Part shown: one piece after another, positions 1 to 8,782 of the stretch
Numbering within the stretch: position 1 is the stretch's first letter
Layout: each line of letters starts with the position of its first letter
Virus record (IMG/VR): IMGVR_UViG_3300025655_000108
Coordinates: 1-38,082 of that record
Strand: one strand, 5' to 3'
DNA: 38,082 bases
Source of the DNA: a virus
Position numbers and translations under genes: made by a program
The notes under the pieces: model-generated
Database searches by the model: none
Seen by the model: only the letters and a program-made list of their open reading frames with translations
Told to the model about the DNA's origin: nothing

Positions 1-2
1 GA

Positions 3-1139
3 ATGTTTTCATACGAAGAAGCATTTCAAATTGGTTATAATGGAACTGAATTTGGAATACTGCATCAGCGTTATAAAAAAATGCATATTGAAAAATTCAC
101 TATTAATACTCCTCCTTCTGGTTCTGAAACTATATCATTAACATTAGATGGTGTTGTTCACACTGTTTCAATTAATGCAACTACTTCTGCAAGTGCAGCT
201 TCGCAAATATCAGCTAACTTTAATAATGATCTATGGCTATCTGAAGCATATAATAACGAGATCACATTTGTTTACTTAAATAACGGTGCTCCTACTTCTA
301 CGTTTAACATCAGCAGCACAGGGTCATTAGCTGGAACTACTAGTACGCTGCAAGAATCAAATATTGGAATTGAGCAATGGATTCCTCAAAGTGAGTGGAA
401 CGGTGATAAATGTGACGGAACCGGGGCATCAGGTGTTGTAATAAACCCTAGTTTTTTTAATGTATTTCAAATAAACTTTAGATGGTTAGGAGCTGGTAGA
501 ATACACTTTTCTATGGAAAATCCAATAACAGGTGGATTTATTAACTTGCATACTATTTTATGGACAAATAAATACCAAACATTGCATACTCATAATCCTA
601 GTTTCAGTGTTGGATTTCAGACGTATAACCTTTCAGGAGCATCACCTATTACTATTTACGGTGGTTCTATTATGGGAGCAATTGAAGGTAAAATTTCACA
701 AACTAAAAATACAGCATCTGCAAGTACAACAAAAAAGAACTTATCATCTGGACAAATACACCATTTAGGAACTTTAAAGAATCCATTTGTACACAATAAT
801 CAATTAAACGCTGCTGAGATAACTATAAAAAACTTTTCCGTTGCATTTCAAGGAAACGACCCGCTAGAAGTGTTTATCTTTATAAACATTGATATATCTA
901 TACCTCAGCTATTTGAAAATTATCCTAGTGTAAGTGCTAAAGCAAGTTTAGTAGCTGGAACTATTGCTAATACTAATATGCCTGTTACTACATTTATTTT
1001 ACCAATTAACGGTAATGGTATTATAGACCTTGAATTATATAATTTACTCCTAATACCCGGTTCTACATTATCAGTAGGAGTTCGATCTAATCAAAGTATT
1101 TCACAAATTGCCGCTTCAATTACTTGGATCGAGGAATAA
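3..1139 (+). CDS. Virion structural protein (N-terminus probably cut by window edge)
   Basis: 378 residues from the first ATG, but the frame is open to the window edge, so the true start is probably upstream. The N-terminal part (FQIGYNGTEFGIL, then short beta-rich Ser/Thr segments), a central part with WIPQSEWNGDKCDG and FRWLGAGRIHFSMENP, and a beta-rich C-terminus resemble a family of phage virion proteins found near tail or fibre genes. I recognise the family pattern only from memory and cannot give a precise role. There is no signal peptide or membrane segment. The next genes are fibre-like, which supports a virion role. The late-promoter-like box just after the stop starts a new unit. 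Confidence 0.6.
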   Translation: MFSYEEAFQIGYNGTEFGILHQRYKKMHIEKFTINTPPSGSETISLTLDGVVHTVSINATTSASAASQISANFNNDLWLSEAYNNEITFVYLNNGAPTSTFNISSTGSLAGTTSTLQESNIGIEQWIPQSEWNGDKCDGTGASGVVINPSFFNVFQINFRWLGAGRIHFSMENPITGGFINLHTILWTNKYQTLHTHNPSFSVGFQTYNLSGASPITIYGGSIMGAIEGKISQTKNTASASTTKKNLSSGQIHHLGTLKNPFVHNNQLNAAEITIKNFSVAFQGNDPLEVFIFINIDISIPQLFENYPSVSAKASLVAGTIANTNMPVTTFILPINGNGIIDLELYNLLLIPGSTLSVGVRSNQSISQIAASITWIEE

Positions 1140-1142
1140 GCA

Positions 1143-1151
1143 GATAAATAC
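1143..1151 (+). promoter_or_regulatory. T4-type late promoter box GATAAATAC
   Basis: GATAAATAC lies 22 bases before the ATG at 1173. It matches the T4 late promoter core TATAAATA except for the first base. The same variant precedes several other genes in this window. Confidence 0.5.
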
Positions 1152-1172
1152 TTCATACAATGGAGTAATATA

Positions 1173-1406
1173 ATGCGAGCAAAAGAATTTACAATTAATG
1201 TACCTATTAATATAAAAATCAACGGTGACGGGGATCCTGAAATCGATATGCCTGGTATCGACGACGAACCTGAAGCAGACGATGCTCCTGATGTAATGAT
1301 GTTTCCACAACAACAAGAGTTAGAGTTAAAGAAAAAAGAACTAGGAAAAAATTCAATTGCAGTAGCTCAACTATTAGACGAGCCTGACGAGGATGAAATT
1401 GCTTAA
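1173..1406 (+). CDS. Small acidic protein with capsid-targeting-like N-terminus
   Basis: 77 residues. It begins MRAKEFTI and is then strongly acidic (GDGDPEIDMPGIDDEPEADD), ending DEPDEDEIA. No known domain is seen. The start MxxKEF recalls the short N-terminal peptides that target T4 internal proteins to the prohead core (for example MKTYQEF in IPIII), so a scaffold or internal-protein role is possible but inferred. Its stop TAA shares a base with the next ATG, so the two are probably translationally coupled. It sits directly behind a late-promoter-like box. Confidence 0.6.
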   Translation: MRAKEFTINVPINIKINGDGDPEIDMPGIDDEPEADDAPDVMMFPQQQELELKKKELGKNSIAVAQLLDEPDEDEIA

Positions 1407-2260
1407 TGGGATGGTTTCGTAAAATAAGAGCAGGTTTAGTAAAACAACCTCGCGAGAGTTTTACAGGAGAAGATGGTAATATCTTCTTTGATATTGATAC
1501 TGGATCATTTTTTTTAAGCGACGGTGTTACTCCTGGAGGGATTCCATTAGGAGCAGGTGGCAGTGGAGTAACTACAACCGATCAGCTAGTTGAAGGGGTT
1601 ACTAATTTATTTTACACAGATGATCGAGTTATTAATGTATTTAATCAGGAAGTTGTAAATGCTGGCTATATTACATTATCTTCATTAAGTGCATCCGGTG
1701 ACTTAAATTATGATAATACTACTGGTACATTCAGTGTTAATACATACAGCTCTACTGATTTTGATGTTGATTTTTCCATTAAAACAGCAGACGACTTAGC
1801 AGAAGGTATATTAAACCAATATTATTCAGATGCAAAAGTTGATGACAGATTAGCTGTATTAAGTATTGATAGTTTAGGAGATGTATCGTTAACATCGGAA
1901 ACAGATAACGATGTGTTAATGTATAACAGCAGCACTAACTCGTTTGTAAATACAAGTATTAACTTGTACGGTGGTGTAGCGAATCAAGTATTAGTTAAAA
2001 AATCTGATACTGATTATGATTATGTATGGGAAGATATGATTTTACAGCAACCTATTTATACAAAATTAATAGACGATGCTTCTACTGTAAATGTAACTTA
2101 TTTAGGTGAAGCTGTTCCTGAAAGTTTAGAAAGTGATTTTGTATGGAGAATACAAAAAATTGTATTTGATGTTTATGGAAATGTAGACGAAGTAAGATTT
2201 GCCGCAGGCGGATCTTTTACTCAAAGTTGGAATGATAGATTAGGATTAACATACTTATGA
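1406..2260 (+). CDS. Tail fibre-like protein
   Basis: 284 residues. The N-terminus (MGWFRKIRAGLVKQPRES) leads into FTGEDGNIFFDIDTGSFFLSDG, a pattern seen at the head of phage fibre and tropism proteins. Two repeats, LVEGVTNLFYTDDRV (about residues 61-75) and LAEGILNQYYSDAKV (about 132-146), match the 'L-EG--N-YYTDARV' repeats of cyanophage and T4-like fibres. The rest is beta-rich with SLGDVSL-type repeats. It overlaps the next gene by 4 bases (ATGA). The likely role is host recognition; fibre type is not determined. Confidence 0.65.
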   Translation: MGWFRKIRAGLVKQPRESFTGEDGNIFFDIDTGSFFLSDGVTPGGIPLGAGGSGVTTTDQLVEGVTNLFYTDDRVINVFNQEVVNAGYITLSSLSASGDLNYDNTTGTFSVNTYSSTDFDVDFSIKTADDLAEGILNQYYSDAKVDDRLAVLSIDSLGDVSLTSETDNDVLMYNSSTNSFVNTSINLYGGVANQVLVKKSDTDYDYVWEDMILQQPIYTKLIDDASTVNVTYLGEAVPESLESDFVWRIQKIVFDVYGNVDEVRFAAGGSFTQSWNDRLGLTYL

Positions 2261-2679
2261 AAATAGCATTTTATATAGCCAAACATGGCAAATTTGAAGA
2301 TAAGATTATTTCATTTTTAACTAAATCACCGTACTCTCATGTTGAAATGGTATTTAGTGATGGAATTTGTGCAAGCAGCAGTCAACGTGAAGATGGTGTT
2401 CGATTTAAAAAAATTAATATTTACAATGGCAAGTGGGATGTATACGAAGTTAAGGATATTTTTTGCGAACGATTAGTTCGGCAATGGTTCGTTGACAATG
2501 ATGGGGATAAGTACGACTGGACTGGAGCTGTTGGATCTTGGCTAGGGATTGACTTATACAAAGAAGATCGTAAATTTTGCTCACAGTCATGTGCAATTGT
2601 GCTAGACAGATTTAGAAATCAAACTCCAGCTAGTTTATATAAAGACTTAATGGACAACGGTATTATTTTCAAGGATTAA
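2257..2679 (+). CDS. Permuted papain-like (NlpC/P60, YiiX-type) hydrolase
   Basis: 140 residues. The layout fits the circularly permuted NlpC/P60 fold: an early SHVEM motif (His28, Glu30) in a KSPYSHVEMVFSDG context, a later KYDWTGAVG segment, and a cysteine in RKFCSQSCA (Cys108). In the permuted family the His comes before the catalytic Cys, as here. Such proteins cleave peptide or amide bonds; in phages they may act on peptidoglycan or tail proteins. There is no signal peptide. It starts inside the stop of the fibre-like gene (ATGA overlap), so it is co-translated with virion genes. The substrate is unknown. Confidence 0.6.
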   Translation: MKIAFYIAKHGKFEDKIISFLTKSPYSHVEMVFSDGICASSSQREDGVRFKKINIYNGKWDVYEVKDIFCERLVRQWFVDNDGDKYDWTGAVGSWLGIDLYKEDRKFCSQSCAIVLDRFRNQTPASLYKDLMDNGIIFKD

Positions 2680-2680
2680 T

Positions 2681-3100
2681 ATGTCGGTTAAAATTGCAGG
2701 GTGTTGGGAACGCGGATGGGATACTGCTTGGCAAGAATATAATTGGTGGGTTCATCCTTTAAAAGAATTTGGAATTTCTGAATTTTATATGAATCCTATC
2801 ACTGGAATATCTAAATCAAATGTAATAGAGTTTAATAACATTCTTGAAATAATAAATTCAGTTACCGATCACACGTGCGTATATTTAGATGAATCTGCTA
2901 CAACAAATTTAGTAGACTTTGTTCATCCTACAAATGCGTTATATATTATTGGCAGGACGTCGTATAGTCCGTATGTTGCACATTTTAGACCTGGTATTGA
3001 TCAAGCTGTAAAAATTCCTTCTTTAGCAAATAACGGCGGATTTTGGGGGCATCAAGTGGCAACAATGATTCTATATGATAGATACGTTAAGGAATTATAA
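2681..3100 (+). CDS. SPOUT methyltransferase-like protein
   Basis: 139 residues. The C-terminal half, with ALYIIGRTSYSPYV followed by AVKIPSLANNGGFWGHQVATMILYDR, resembles the knotted SAM-binding end of SPOUT RNA methyltransferases (an IG.. strand, then IP..., then a hydrophobic helix ending in LY). The N-terminal half (CWERGWDTAWQEYNWWVHPLKEF) is not typical, and at 139 residues the protein is shorter than most. It lies between a papain-like protein and a beta-helix virion gene, an odd place for an RNA methylase. The call rests on motif resemblance only. Confidence 0.4.
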   Translation: MSVKIAGCWERGWDTAWQEYNWWVHPLKEFGISEFYMNPITGISKSNVIEFNNILEIINSVTDHTCVYLDESATTNLVDFVHPTNALYIIGRTSYSPYVAHFRPGIDQAVKIPSLANNGGFWGHQVATMILYDRYVKEL

Positions 3101-4791
3101 TGGCTGTTATTATTACAGATAATCGAACTGTTGTTGATCAAGCAGACTCTACTACCGGTTGGGGTGGGAGCAACTCACCTCAAGTATATACTACACAACC
3201 TAGCCCAGTTGAATCGACTGGTTGTTTAGGAATGGACGTATCTACTACAACAGACGAACTTTACTTTACACTAGGTACTTCTGCTAATTTAACAGATACG
3301 TTAGTATATGTTTGGGTATTACCAAACGGTGCATTAGACACAACTGTTGCAGGAGGTGTACAAATTGTTCTCGGTGACAGTACAAATAGGAACGGGGATC
3401 ACACAGGGGGATCAGATTTTGCTAGTTTTAGACATAATAGCGGTCCTGTAGCTTGGCAGTGTTTAGTTATCGACACTGGTAATTTACCTACTAACAGCAC
3501 AAGTTTTGCCGGCACACCTGCTAGTATCACTCTTTCAGCGATAACACAAATTGGTTCTGCATTTACTACTGTATCAAAAGCAATTGGTGGTTTAGAAAAT
3601 TGTTTTACAGATATTATGTTTTACGGTAATAACGGTTTAACTATTACTGGAGGAGGCACTGGTACTGAAGGTAAGTTTTCAGAAATTGCTGCGTTAGATC
3701 GTACTACTTCAGGGCATCCAGGAACAGGTGTTGCAAGTTCAACTGGTGGAGCATATGGAATTTGTCGAGAACTAGGTACAAAATTGTTTGGCTTACAAGG
3801 GCCGTTATTTTTCGGCGACGCTGCTGGAACAGGATCTTTAGACTTTGAAGATACTGATGTTAGTGTTGTATTTGAGAATTACGGGATCGGCACTAACAAA
3901 TATGGGATTACAATTCAAGGAAATGCAACTGGGACTACGAGTTTTGTATTAGGTACTCGCACAGGAGCAGGTACTGGTTCGAATGGATGTAGTGTTGTAG
4001 TACCTGTCGGAGTAGGTGGATATTTAACTGCTTCAAATGCCAATATAGACACGTTCGGATTATATGCGTGTACATTAAATAATTTCGATCAAGGTGTAAC
4101 TTTTTCTAGTTCGTCAAGTTCGCATGAGGTTTTTGCTACATCGTTTGTCGGCTGTTCTCAAATTGGTATTGGAACTATTGTGTTTAAAAATAACATTATT
4201 TCCAATTCAACTGCAACCGGTAATACGGAAGCTGCTGTTTTAATGAATAGCACTTCTTCTGTTAGTGATTTAACTTTTATCAGTGGAGGTACAGGACATG
4301 CAATTGAAATATCAAGTGCTACTGCTAACCAGGAGTTTAGTTTAATTAACTTTGAATTTCAAGGGTATGCTGGAGCAAATGGCGGTACCGGTAACGAAGC
4401 AATTTTAAATACTTCAGGGCAACCGATAATTATAAATGTAACAAATGCTTCTGGTTTTGTATCTGTTGATACAACTAATAGTACTGGAACTGTAACTATT
4501 GTCAACAATGTTAATGTTACTATAGAAATCTTAGATGCTAGTACAACTCCAATTCAAAGTGCTGTAGTAGCTGTATATGCTACTTCTGATTCTTCAGAAA
4601 TATTTAACAATACAACTGATAGTAGTGGTCAAGTTTCATTTACTACGTCAGGAGGTACTGACTTGTTCATCCGTGTTCGTAAAAGCACTTCTGGAAGTAC
4701 TCGGTATGTTCCATTGGAAACTATTGCATCATCGGGATCGGGTTTATTTTTAACCCTTACATTACAGGAAGATTTAATAGCGAGTGTTTAA
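3100..4791 (+). CDS. Beta-helix-like virion protein with C-terminal Ig/carboxypeptidase-regulatory-like domain
   Basis: 563 residues, rich in Gly, Ser, Thr and Asn with short repeating strands, as expected of a right-handed beta-helix. The last ~95 residues (NVNVTIEILDASTTPIQSAV ... TDSSGQVSFTT ... FIRVRKSTSGS) look like a carboxypeptidase-regulatory or bacterial Ig-like beta-sandwich. There is no signal peptide. The start overlaps the stop of the preceding gene by one base, and the following gene begins 4 bases after it. A virion or fibre role is inferred from composition and neighbours. Confidence 0.6.
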   Translation: MAVIITDNRTVVDQADSTTGWGGSNSPQVYTTQPSPVESTGCLGMDVSTTTDELYFTLGTSANLTDTLVYVWVLPNGALDTTVAGGVQIVLGDSTNRNGDHTGGSDFASFRHNSGPVAWQCLVIDTGNLPTNSTSFAGTPASITLSAITQIGSAFTTVSKAIGGLENCFTDIMFYGNNGLTITGGGTGTEGKFSEIAALDRTTSGHPGTGVASSTGGAYGICRELGTKLFGLQGPLFFGDAAGTGSLDFEDTDVSVVFENYGIGTNKYGITIQGNATGTTSFVLGTRTGAGTGSNGCSVVVPVGVGGYLTASNANIDTFGLYACTLNNFDQGVTFSSSSSSHEVFATSFVGCSQIGIGTIVFKNNIISNSTATGNTEAAVLMNSTSSVSDLTFISGGTGHAIEISSATANQEFSLINFEFQGYAGANGGTGNEAILNTSGQPIIINVTNASGFVSVDTTNSTGTVTIVNNVNVTIEILDASTTPIQSAVVAVYATSDSSEIFNNTTDSSGQVSFTTSGGTDLFIRVRKSTSGSTRYVPLETIASSGSGLFLTLTLQEDLIASV

Positions 4792-4794
4792 TTT

Positions 4795-6162
4795 ATGAGT
4801 GTTTCAATTTTAGGCGGCGACTTAACTGTTTATTTTACATCTGATACCGGTGGCTCAAAACAAATTGTTTGGACAGGTAGTAGTTCAGCTTCTGCAACTA
4901 GATCAGTTAATGAAGTGTACTCTGCAATGTTAGACTTATTTGATAATTCTACTGTTGGAGTAGGTGATTATATGGATGAAGGGTTTCCATTTAAAGCAAT
5001 TACTCCTACTTTATATTATTACGGTCGAATTGAAACAAATGACCCATATGCATGGTTTATTGATCCAATTACAATTGAGCATTTAACTGAAGGTACTATT
5101 GAAACCGTAGGATGGGGTCGTGTAGTTGACTCTAACACAGGAATAGTTGTAATCTCAGGATCTACTTTTATGAGTATAGATTCATCAGATGTCGGAGATA
5201 CTATCTCATATAATAACGGTGGTGATACAGGTACGTTACTTTACGTTGATCCTACTTCATACGAACTTTGGATTAGACCGGCAGATTCATCTTCTGCTAA
5301 TAATTTTTTCCGAACGCTCGACACCTTAACTATGACAACTTCCGGACACACTGCTAACATAAGTGAGCCGACTCCGGCTACAGGTAATTTTGTTTGGAAA
5401 AATATTTACTCTATTGGTACTATTCAAGGAAGTGAGCAAGTGTATTTGTCACAAAGTTTTGAAATACTGCCATCATATTGGCCTGTTGGGCATATGAATC
5501 GATTAATTGCAACTACTGAGTTTGGTAATATTATCAATAGCGGCTATGTATCTGCATTCATACGGAGTCAAAATCAATTATATGATTACTTTTTGCTAGA
5601 TACAAATGCTGGAAGTGCTATAGTTGCTCCTTTATCATCTGATAATGATTTAAATAACCAAACAACCGGAGCTATTAGTAGTAACGGCATTACTATTAAT
5701 TTTTCAGGTACATATACTGCTGATATTAATAACGACACTACTAACGAATCATATTCAATATTAATCGATTGTGCATCTAATAGTTTATCGTATGTATATG
5801 AATATTTAAAATATGTTACTGCATATGAAAGTGCAAATACATATGCTGGTGTTGATAGCTCTATTTACACTGGCATAACATCTAAACTAAGTTACACATC
5901 ATTAAGCGGTGTTAAACCATTGTCTGGAAGTATTGCTACTGGTGTAACATCAGGTGCTAAAGGAATTGTTGTTTGTGTAAATACAACTGATTTATATGCA
6001 ACGATTCACAGCACACAAGGAACATTTATAAACGACACAAACGGTGAGATATATGGTTTTAGAGGAACTCGTATATTCTTTAGTTTAATTTGGAAACCGT
6101 TTGTTACTACTGCAGACCACACCGTAAAAGTTAAATTTCACTGGAAAGAAGTAGTTCAGTAA
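4795..6162 (+). CDS. Presumed virion structural protein
   Basis: 455 residues, beta-rich, without membrane segments. Recognisable stretches include GFPFKAITPTLYYYGRIETNDPYAWFIDP and an intermediate barrel-like segment (VGDTISYNNGGDTGTLLYVD). It is read in series with the beta-helix protein before and another structural protein after (gaps of 3 and 1 bases), a trio that I associate with phage tail or head-surface modules. Exact position in the virion is unknown. Confidence 0.5.
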   Translation: MSVSILGGDLTVYFTSDTGGSKQIVWTGSSSASATRSVNEVYSAMLDLFDNSTVGVGDYMDEGFPFKAITPTLYYYGRIETNDPYAWFIDPITIEHLTEGTIETVGWGRVVDSNTGIVVISGSTFMSIDSSDVGDTISYNNGGDTGTLLYVDPTSYELWIRPADSSSANNFFRTLDTLTMTTSGHTANISEPTPATGNFVWKNIYSIGTIQGSEQVYLSQSFEILPSYWPVGHMNRLIATTEFGNIINSGYVSAFIRSQNQLYDYFLLDTNAGSAIVAPLSSDNDLNNQTTGAISSNGITINFSGTYTADINNDTTNESYSILIDCASNSLSYVYEYLKYVTAYESANTYAGVDSSIYTGITSKLSYTSLSGVKPLSGSIATGVTSGAKGIVVCVNTTDLYATIHSTQGTFINDTNGEIYGFRGTRIFFSLIWKPFVTTADHTVKVKFHWKEVVQ

Positions 6163-6163
6163 T

Positions 6164-6874
6164 ATGTTAAACACTATATTTTGGGGATACTGGCACGGCT
6201 GGGACGATAATCCTGAATTAGGTTTTTTCGGTACTAGAAAGTGTGCATTTGACGGTGTTAATCGTCTAATTATCGTTAGTGACTCGACTACTCAGTTAGA
6301 CATTAAACAGGATGTATACTCTGATTGGAAAGAATGGGTTCTTACATTAGACAACACTAAATTTCCTGCTGCTATTCGTACTACAGGTGGTGACCCAATT
6401 TCTGGTACTTCTCAATTTACAGGTGATATTTATTTTTTAATTAATGGTTGGAGATTAATGTACGATCCTCGCCAAACGGCTGTTACAGGGGTGTTATATT
6501 CCGACGACTATGATACTGCGTACTATTTAAAACCTACATTAGAACCATTATATCCAGCAAGGGTTTCATCCATTGTAAATACGTTTCAATTAAACAGCTC
6601 TACATCTGCTGCAGTATCTGCTCAACAAGTATGGGAATATGCTAATCGAACATTAACAGCTACAACTTCTCCGAGTGCTACTGAAATTAGACAAGAAATT
6701 GATGCTAATTCTACCAAACTTCAATCGATTAATAATGATTTACAAATTATGTTAAATACTATGTCACCAGAAGACTTGTGGAACTTCTTATTATCTAATC
6801 CACTTGCACAAGGTTCTGCTGGTGAAAAACTAAAACAGGTATTAACGACTAGTAATTACCTTGCATTTAAATAA
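6164..6874 (+). CDS. Presumed virion structural protein with C-terminal helical tail
   Basis: 236 residues. Its first half carries the pattern FDGVNRLIIVSDSTTQLDIKQDVYSDWKEWV ... FPAAIRTTGGDPI ... YFLINGWRLMYDP, which I recognise as a recurring phage virion protein type of unknown structure. The second half (about residues 140-236) is helical, with QQVWEYANRTLTATTSP and a possible short coiled coil. It follows the previous structural gene by 1 base, consistent with one late operon. Confidence 0.5.
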   Translation: MLNTIFWGYWHGWDDNPELGFFGTRKCAFDGVNRLIIVSDSTTQLDIKQDVYSDWKEWVLTLDNTKFPAAIRTTGGDPISGTSQFTGDIYFLINGWRLMYDPRQTAVTGVLYSDDYDTAYYLKPTLEPLYPARVSSIVNTFQLNSSTSAAVSAQQVWEYANRTLTATTSPSATEIRQEIDANSTKLQSINNDLQIMLNTMSPEDLWNFLLSNPLAQGSAGEKLKQVLTTSNYLAFK

Positions 6875-6896
6875 CTCTATATAGGATATTGTCATC

Positions 6897-7151
6897 GTGA
6901 AAAAACATACTAGAAGTATTTTAGAAGAATTAAATAATCTTCGACCTACTCATGATAATGATTATTCAATTGATACTACTGCTAATAACATTATTAAATC
7001 ATCTATTAATTTATTAGCAAGGATTCATAAAATATACGATGACGAAACTGCCTTAGACTTAGAACGTAGATTTATTAATTCTATTAGAACAGGTGATCCT
7101 CAAAAATTTAAACGAGGAATACAAAAAGTTATCAATAATAAAGGATTGTAG
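6897..7151 (+). CDS. Hypothetical small helical protein
   Basis: 84 residues from a GTG start; ATAGGA 8-13 bases upstream serves as a weak ribosome site. It is predicted helical (LLARIHKIYDDETALDLERRFINSIRT) with basic ends. No known domain is seen. It is followed after 2 bases by the KTSC-like gene. Confidence 0.55.
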   Translation: MKKHTRSILEELNNLRPTHDNDYSIDTTANNIIKSSINLLARIHKIYDDETALDLERRFINSIRTGDPQKFKRGIQKVINNKGL

Positions 7152-7153
7152 CA

Positions 7154-7801
7154 ATGGATATGTTTAAATTGTATGAGGATTTTGTAGATTCATCGTGGAT
7201 TGACCAAATCGTCTTACAAAATAATAATGTAGATGTAACTCTTGTTTTGCTCAACGGTCGACGGTATTTGATTAAAAATGTAGGTCCTGAGTTATTTGAT
7301 CAGTGGGTTAATGCTGAGAGTAAAGGAAAATTCTTTCATTACAACATAAAACATAATCATGCTATTTCACGATTAATAGGGCCTTCATCTACTCCCATTA
7401 TACCTACTACTACAAAAAGAAACGCATCAGTTCGACAAACTATGAAGTCATTACCACCTAAATCTGGTGGAGAGAAAATACCACATAGTAAAATTGTATA
7501 CATCAATAAACTGTTAAAACATGCTGATACACTTTTTGGGAAAGAAAAAAACAAACAATTATCAGATATCGGTGATTTAATAATACGACTAGCTAAAAAA
7601 GGTTTGGATGTATCTACTGTTAAAAGTAAATGGCTTTCCTCTGCAAGAGAAAAAGATAAGTTTATTTCTGACTCTACATATCGATCAATTTCAAATATGT
7701 TAACAGAATATCATATATCATGGAATAATTTAGGAGTTAGATTTTCACTTGTTGAATCTAAAGGAAAAAAACTTTATCATATTACAAAATCATATATCTA
7801 G
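7154..7801 (+). CDS. KTSC-domain-like protein
   Basis: 215 residues. Residues about 10-66 (DSSWIDQIVLQNNNVDVTLVLLNG then YLIKNVGPELFDQWVNAESKGKFFHYNIK) match the KTSC domain: a two-strand 'L.L.NG..Y.Y' unit followed by 'A.SKGKFF...IK'. KTSC is found alone or fused in phage proteins and its function is not firmly known. The remaining ~150 residues are basic and helical, with a conserved-looking KLLKHADTLFGKEKNKQ segment, and match nothing I know. Confidence 0.5.
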   Translation: MDMFKLYEDFVDSSWIDQIVLQNNNVDVTLVLLNGRRYLIKNVGPELFDQWVNAESKGKFFHYNIKHNHAISRLIGPSSTPIIPTTTKRNASVRQTMKSLPPKSGGEKIPHSKIVYINKLLKHADTLFGKEKNKQLSDIGDLIIRLAKKGLDVSTVKSKWLSSAREKDKFISDSTYRSISNMLTEYHISWNNLGVRFSLVESKGKKLYHITKSYI

Positions 7802-7819
7802 GTTAAATTAACATAAAAA

Positions 7820-7828
7820 GATAAATAC
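7820..7828 (+). promoter_or_regulatory. T4-type late promoter box GATAAATAC
   Basis: GATAAATAC stands 60 bases before the ATG at 7889 in an otherwise gene-free leader. The leader then has a 5-base-pair hairpin, TTCGC at 7840-7844 with GCGAA at 7852-7856, and a strong ribosome site (AGGAG). This is the layout expected for a highly expressed late gene. Confidence 0.6.
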
Positions 7829-7888
7829 TTACATACAAGTTCGCAGAGAAAGCGAATTTGCCATTATTAAAGAATAGGAGAATTAGCA

Positions 7889-8212
7889 ATGGCAACTTTT
7901 GAAAGAGTAAACGGCATTGGTCACGAATTAAACACTTTATACAGTACTTTACAATTAAAAGTATTTAAAGTTACTGTATCAGCTGCATTAACTACCGGTA
8001 TCGGTGGTACTGCTGAAGCATTAGCTCGTGAGTTCGGCACTACAGGTGCTTTATTTGAATTTACCACAAATGGTAAAGATATGATTATTATTGGTGACGG
8101 TCATGCACTGGATGCTGATATTGTTAAAATTCGTGCAGATCAAGTATTAGGTGTAGATAATACAGTTGTAGTTGAAGCAACTTCACTGGTAGGTATTACT
8201 GCTACTGCATAA
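7889..8212 (+). CDS. Small abundant virion protein (decoration- or tail-type, unassigned)
   Basis: 107 residues, beta-rich and Thr/Ala/Val-rich (KVFKVTVSAALTTGIGGTAEALARE ... VEATSLVGITATA), without cysteine or membrane segments. It has its own late-promoter-like box, a 5-prime hairpin, a consensus AGGAG ribosome site and a strong downstream terminator, so it is probably made in large amounts as a single-gene transcript. A decoration or other repeated virion subunit would fit. I do not recognise the family. Confidence 0.6.
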   Translation: MATFERVNGIGHELNTLYSTLQLKVFKVTVSAALTTGIGGTAEALAREFGTTGALFEFTTNGKDMIIIGDGHALDADIVKIRADQVLGVDNTVVVEATSLVGITATA

Positions 8213-8215
8213 AGA

Positions 8216-8284
8216 TTCCTACTACCTTAGGAACGGTGTGTTACACCACAAAAAGGCTTACATTTTTGTAAGCCTTTTTTTTTG
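8216..8284 (+). terminator. Tandem hairpins ending in a rho-independent terminator
   Basis: Three foldbacks follow the stop at 8212: TTCCT/AGGAA (8216-8220 with 8229-8233), GGTGT-GTT-ACACC (8235-8247), and AAAGGCTTAC/GTAAGCCTTT followed by a T run to 8283. The last is a textbook terminator; the first two may protect the 3-prime end of the message. Confidence 0.85.
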
Positions 8285-8338
8285 ATGCTGTTACTAAATA
8301 TTTTATATAATACATTACATAACACAAATGAGATTAAA

Positions 8339-8728
8339 ATGAAATTCCAACTATATACTTTAATAGATATTACCGAAACACACGGTCGTAGAGGAGATGC
8401 TGACTACATTGTAAATCAGCAACAAAACTTTTTAACTGTATTACAAACTATTGGATTACGTGTTAACCCAATTTATTCAGTTAGTCCTATTAAGTTTACA
8501 GATAAACCAATAAACTACAAATTAGGATCAGCATATAAAGATCAGCATCAAATATGGTCATTTATTTTTGAAATCGAACATGAAAATGCATTAAGTGTAG
8601 AAATGCTTCGATCTGATTTTAATTTAATACCCATCATATTAGGATTAGACGAAACTGCTCCGATTAAAATTCCATCATTCAATACCTTAGATAAAAAGAT
8701 GGCAAATATTCACTTTGATAATTATTAA
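8339..8728 (+). CDS. Conserved-looking hypothetical phage protein
   Basis: 129 residues from the ATG at 8339. An upstream TTG in the same frame would lie inside the terminator T-run, so I reject it. It begins MKFQLYTLIDITETHGRRGDAD, with a later YVIN-like QQQNFLTVLQTIGLRVNP, and ends in a Tyr-Asn-rich segment. It looks like a phage-specific alpha/beta protein of unknown function. TATATAATAC about 20-30 bases upstream may be a -10 element. Confidence 0.6.
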   Translation: MKFQLYTLIDITETHGRRGDADYIVNQQQNFLTVLQTIGLRVNPIYSVSPIKFTDKPINYKLGSAYKDQHQIWSFIFEIEHENALSVEMLRSDFNLIPIILGLDETAPIKIPSFNTLDKKMANIHFDNY

Positions 8729-8743
8729 AACCTTAATAATTCT

Positions 8744-8752
8744 GATAAATAC
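8744..8752 (+). promoter_or_regulatory. T4-type late promoter box GATAAATAC
   Basis: CTGATAAATAC lies 31 bases before the ATG at 8783 and after the stop at 8728. It is the same variant as at 1143 and 7820. Confidence 0.5.
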
Positions 8753-8782
8753 ATTTAAATTTAATTTAAGGGAATAATAACT

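Noticed and set aside
8282-8338. Upstream TTG start for the gene at 8339
   Set aside because: It would begin in the T run of the terminator and add a hydrophobic tail without support.
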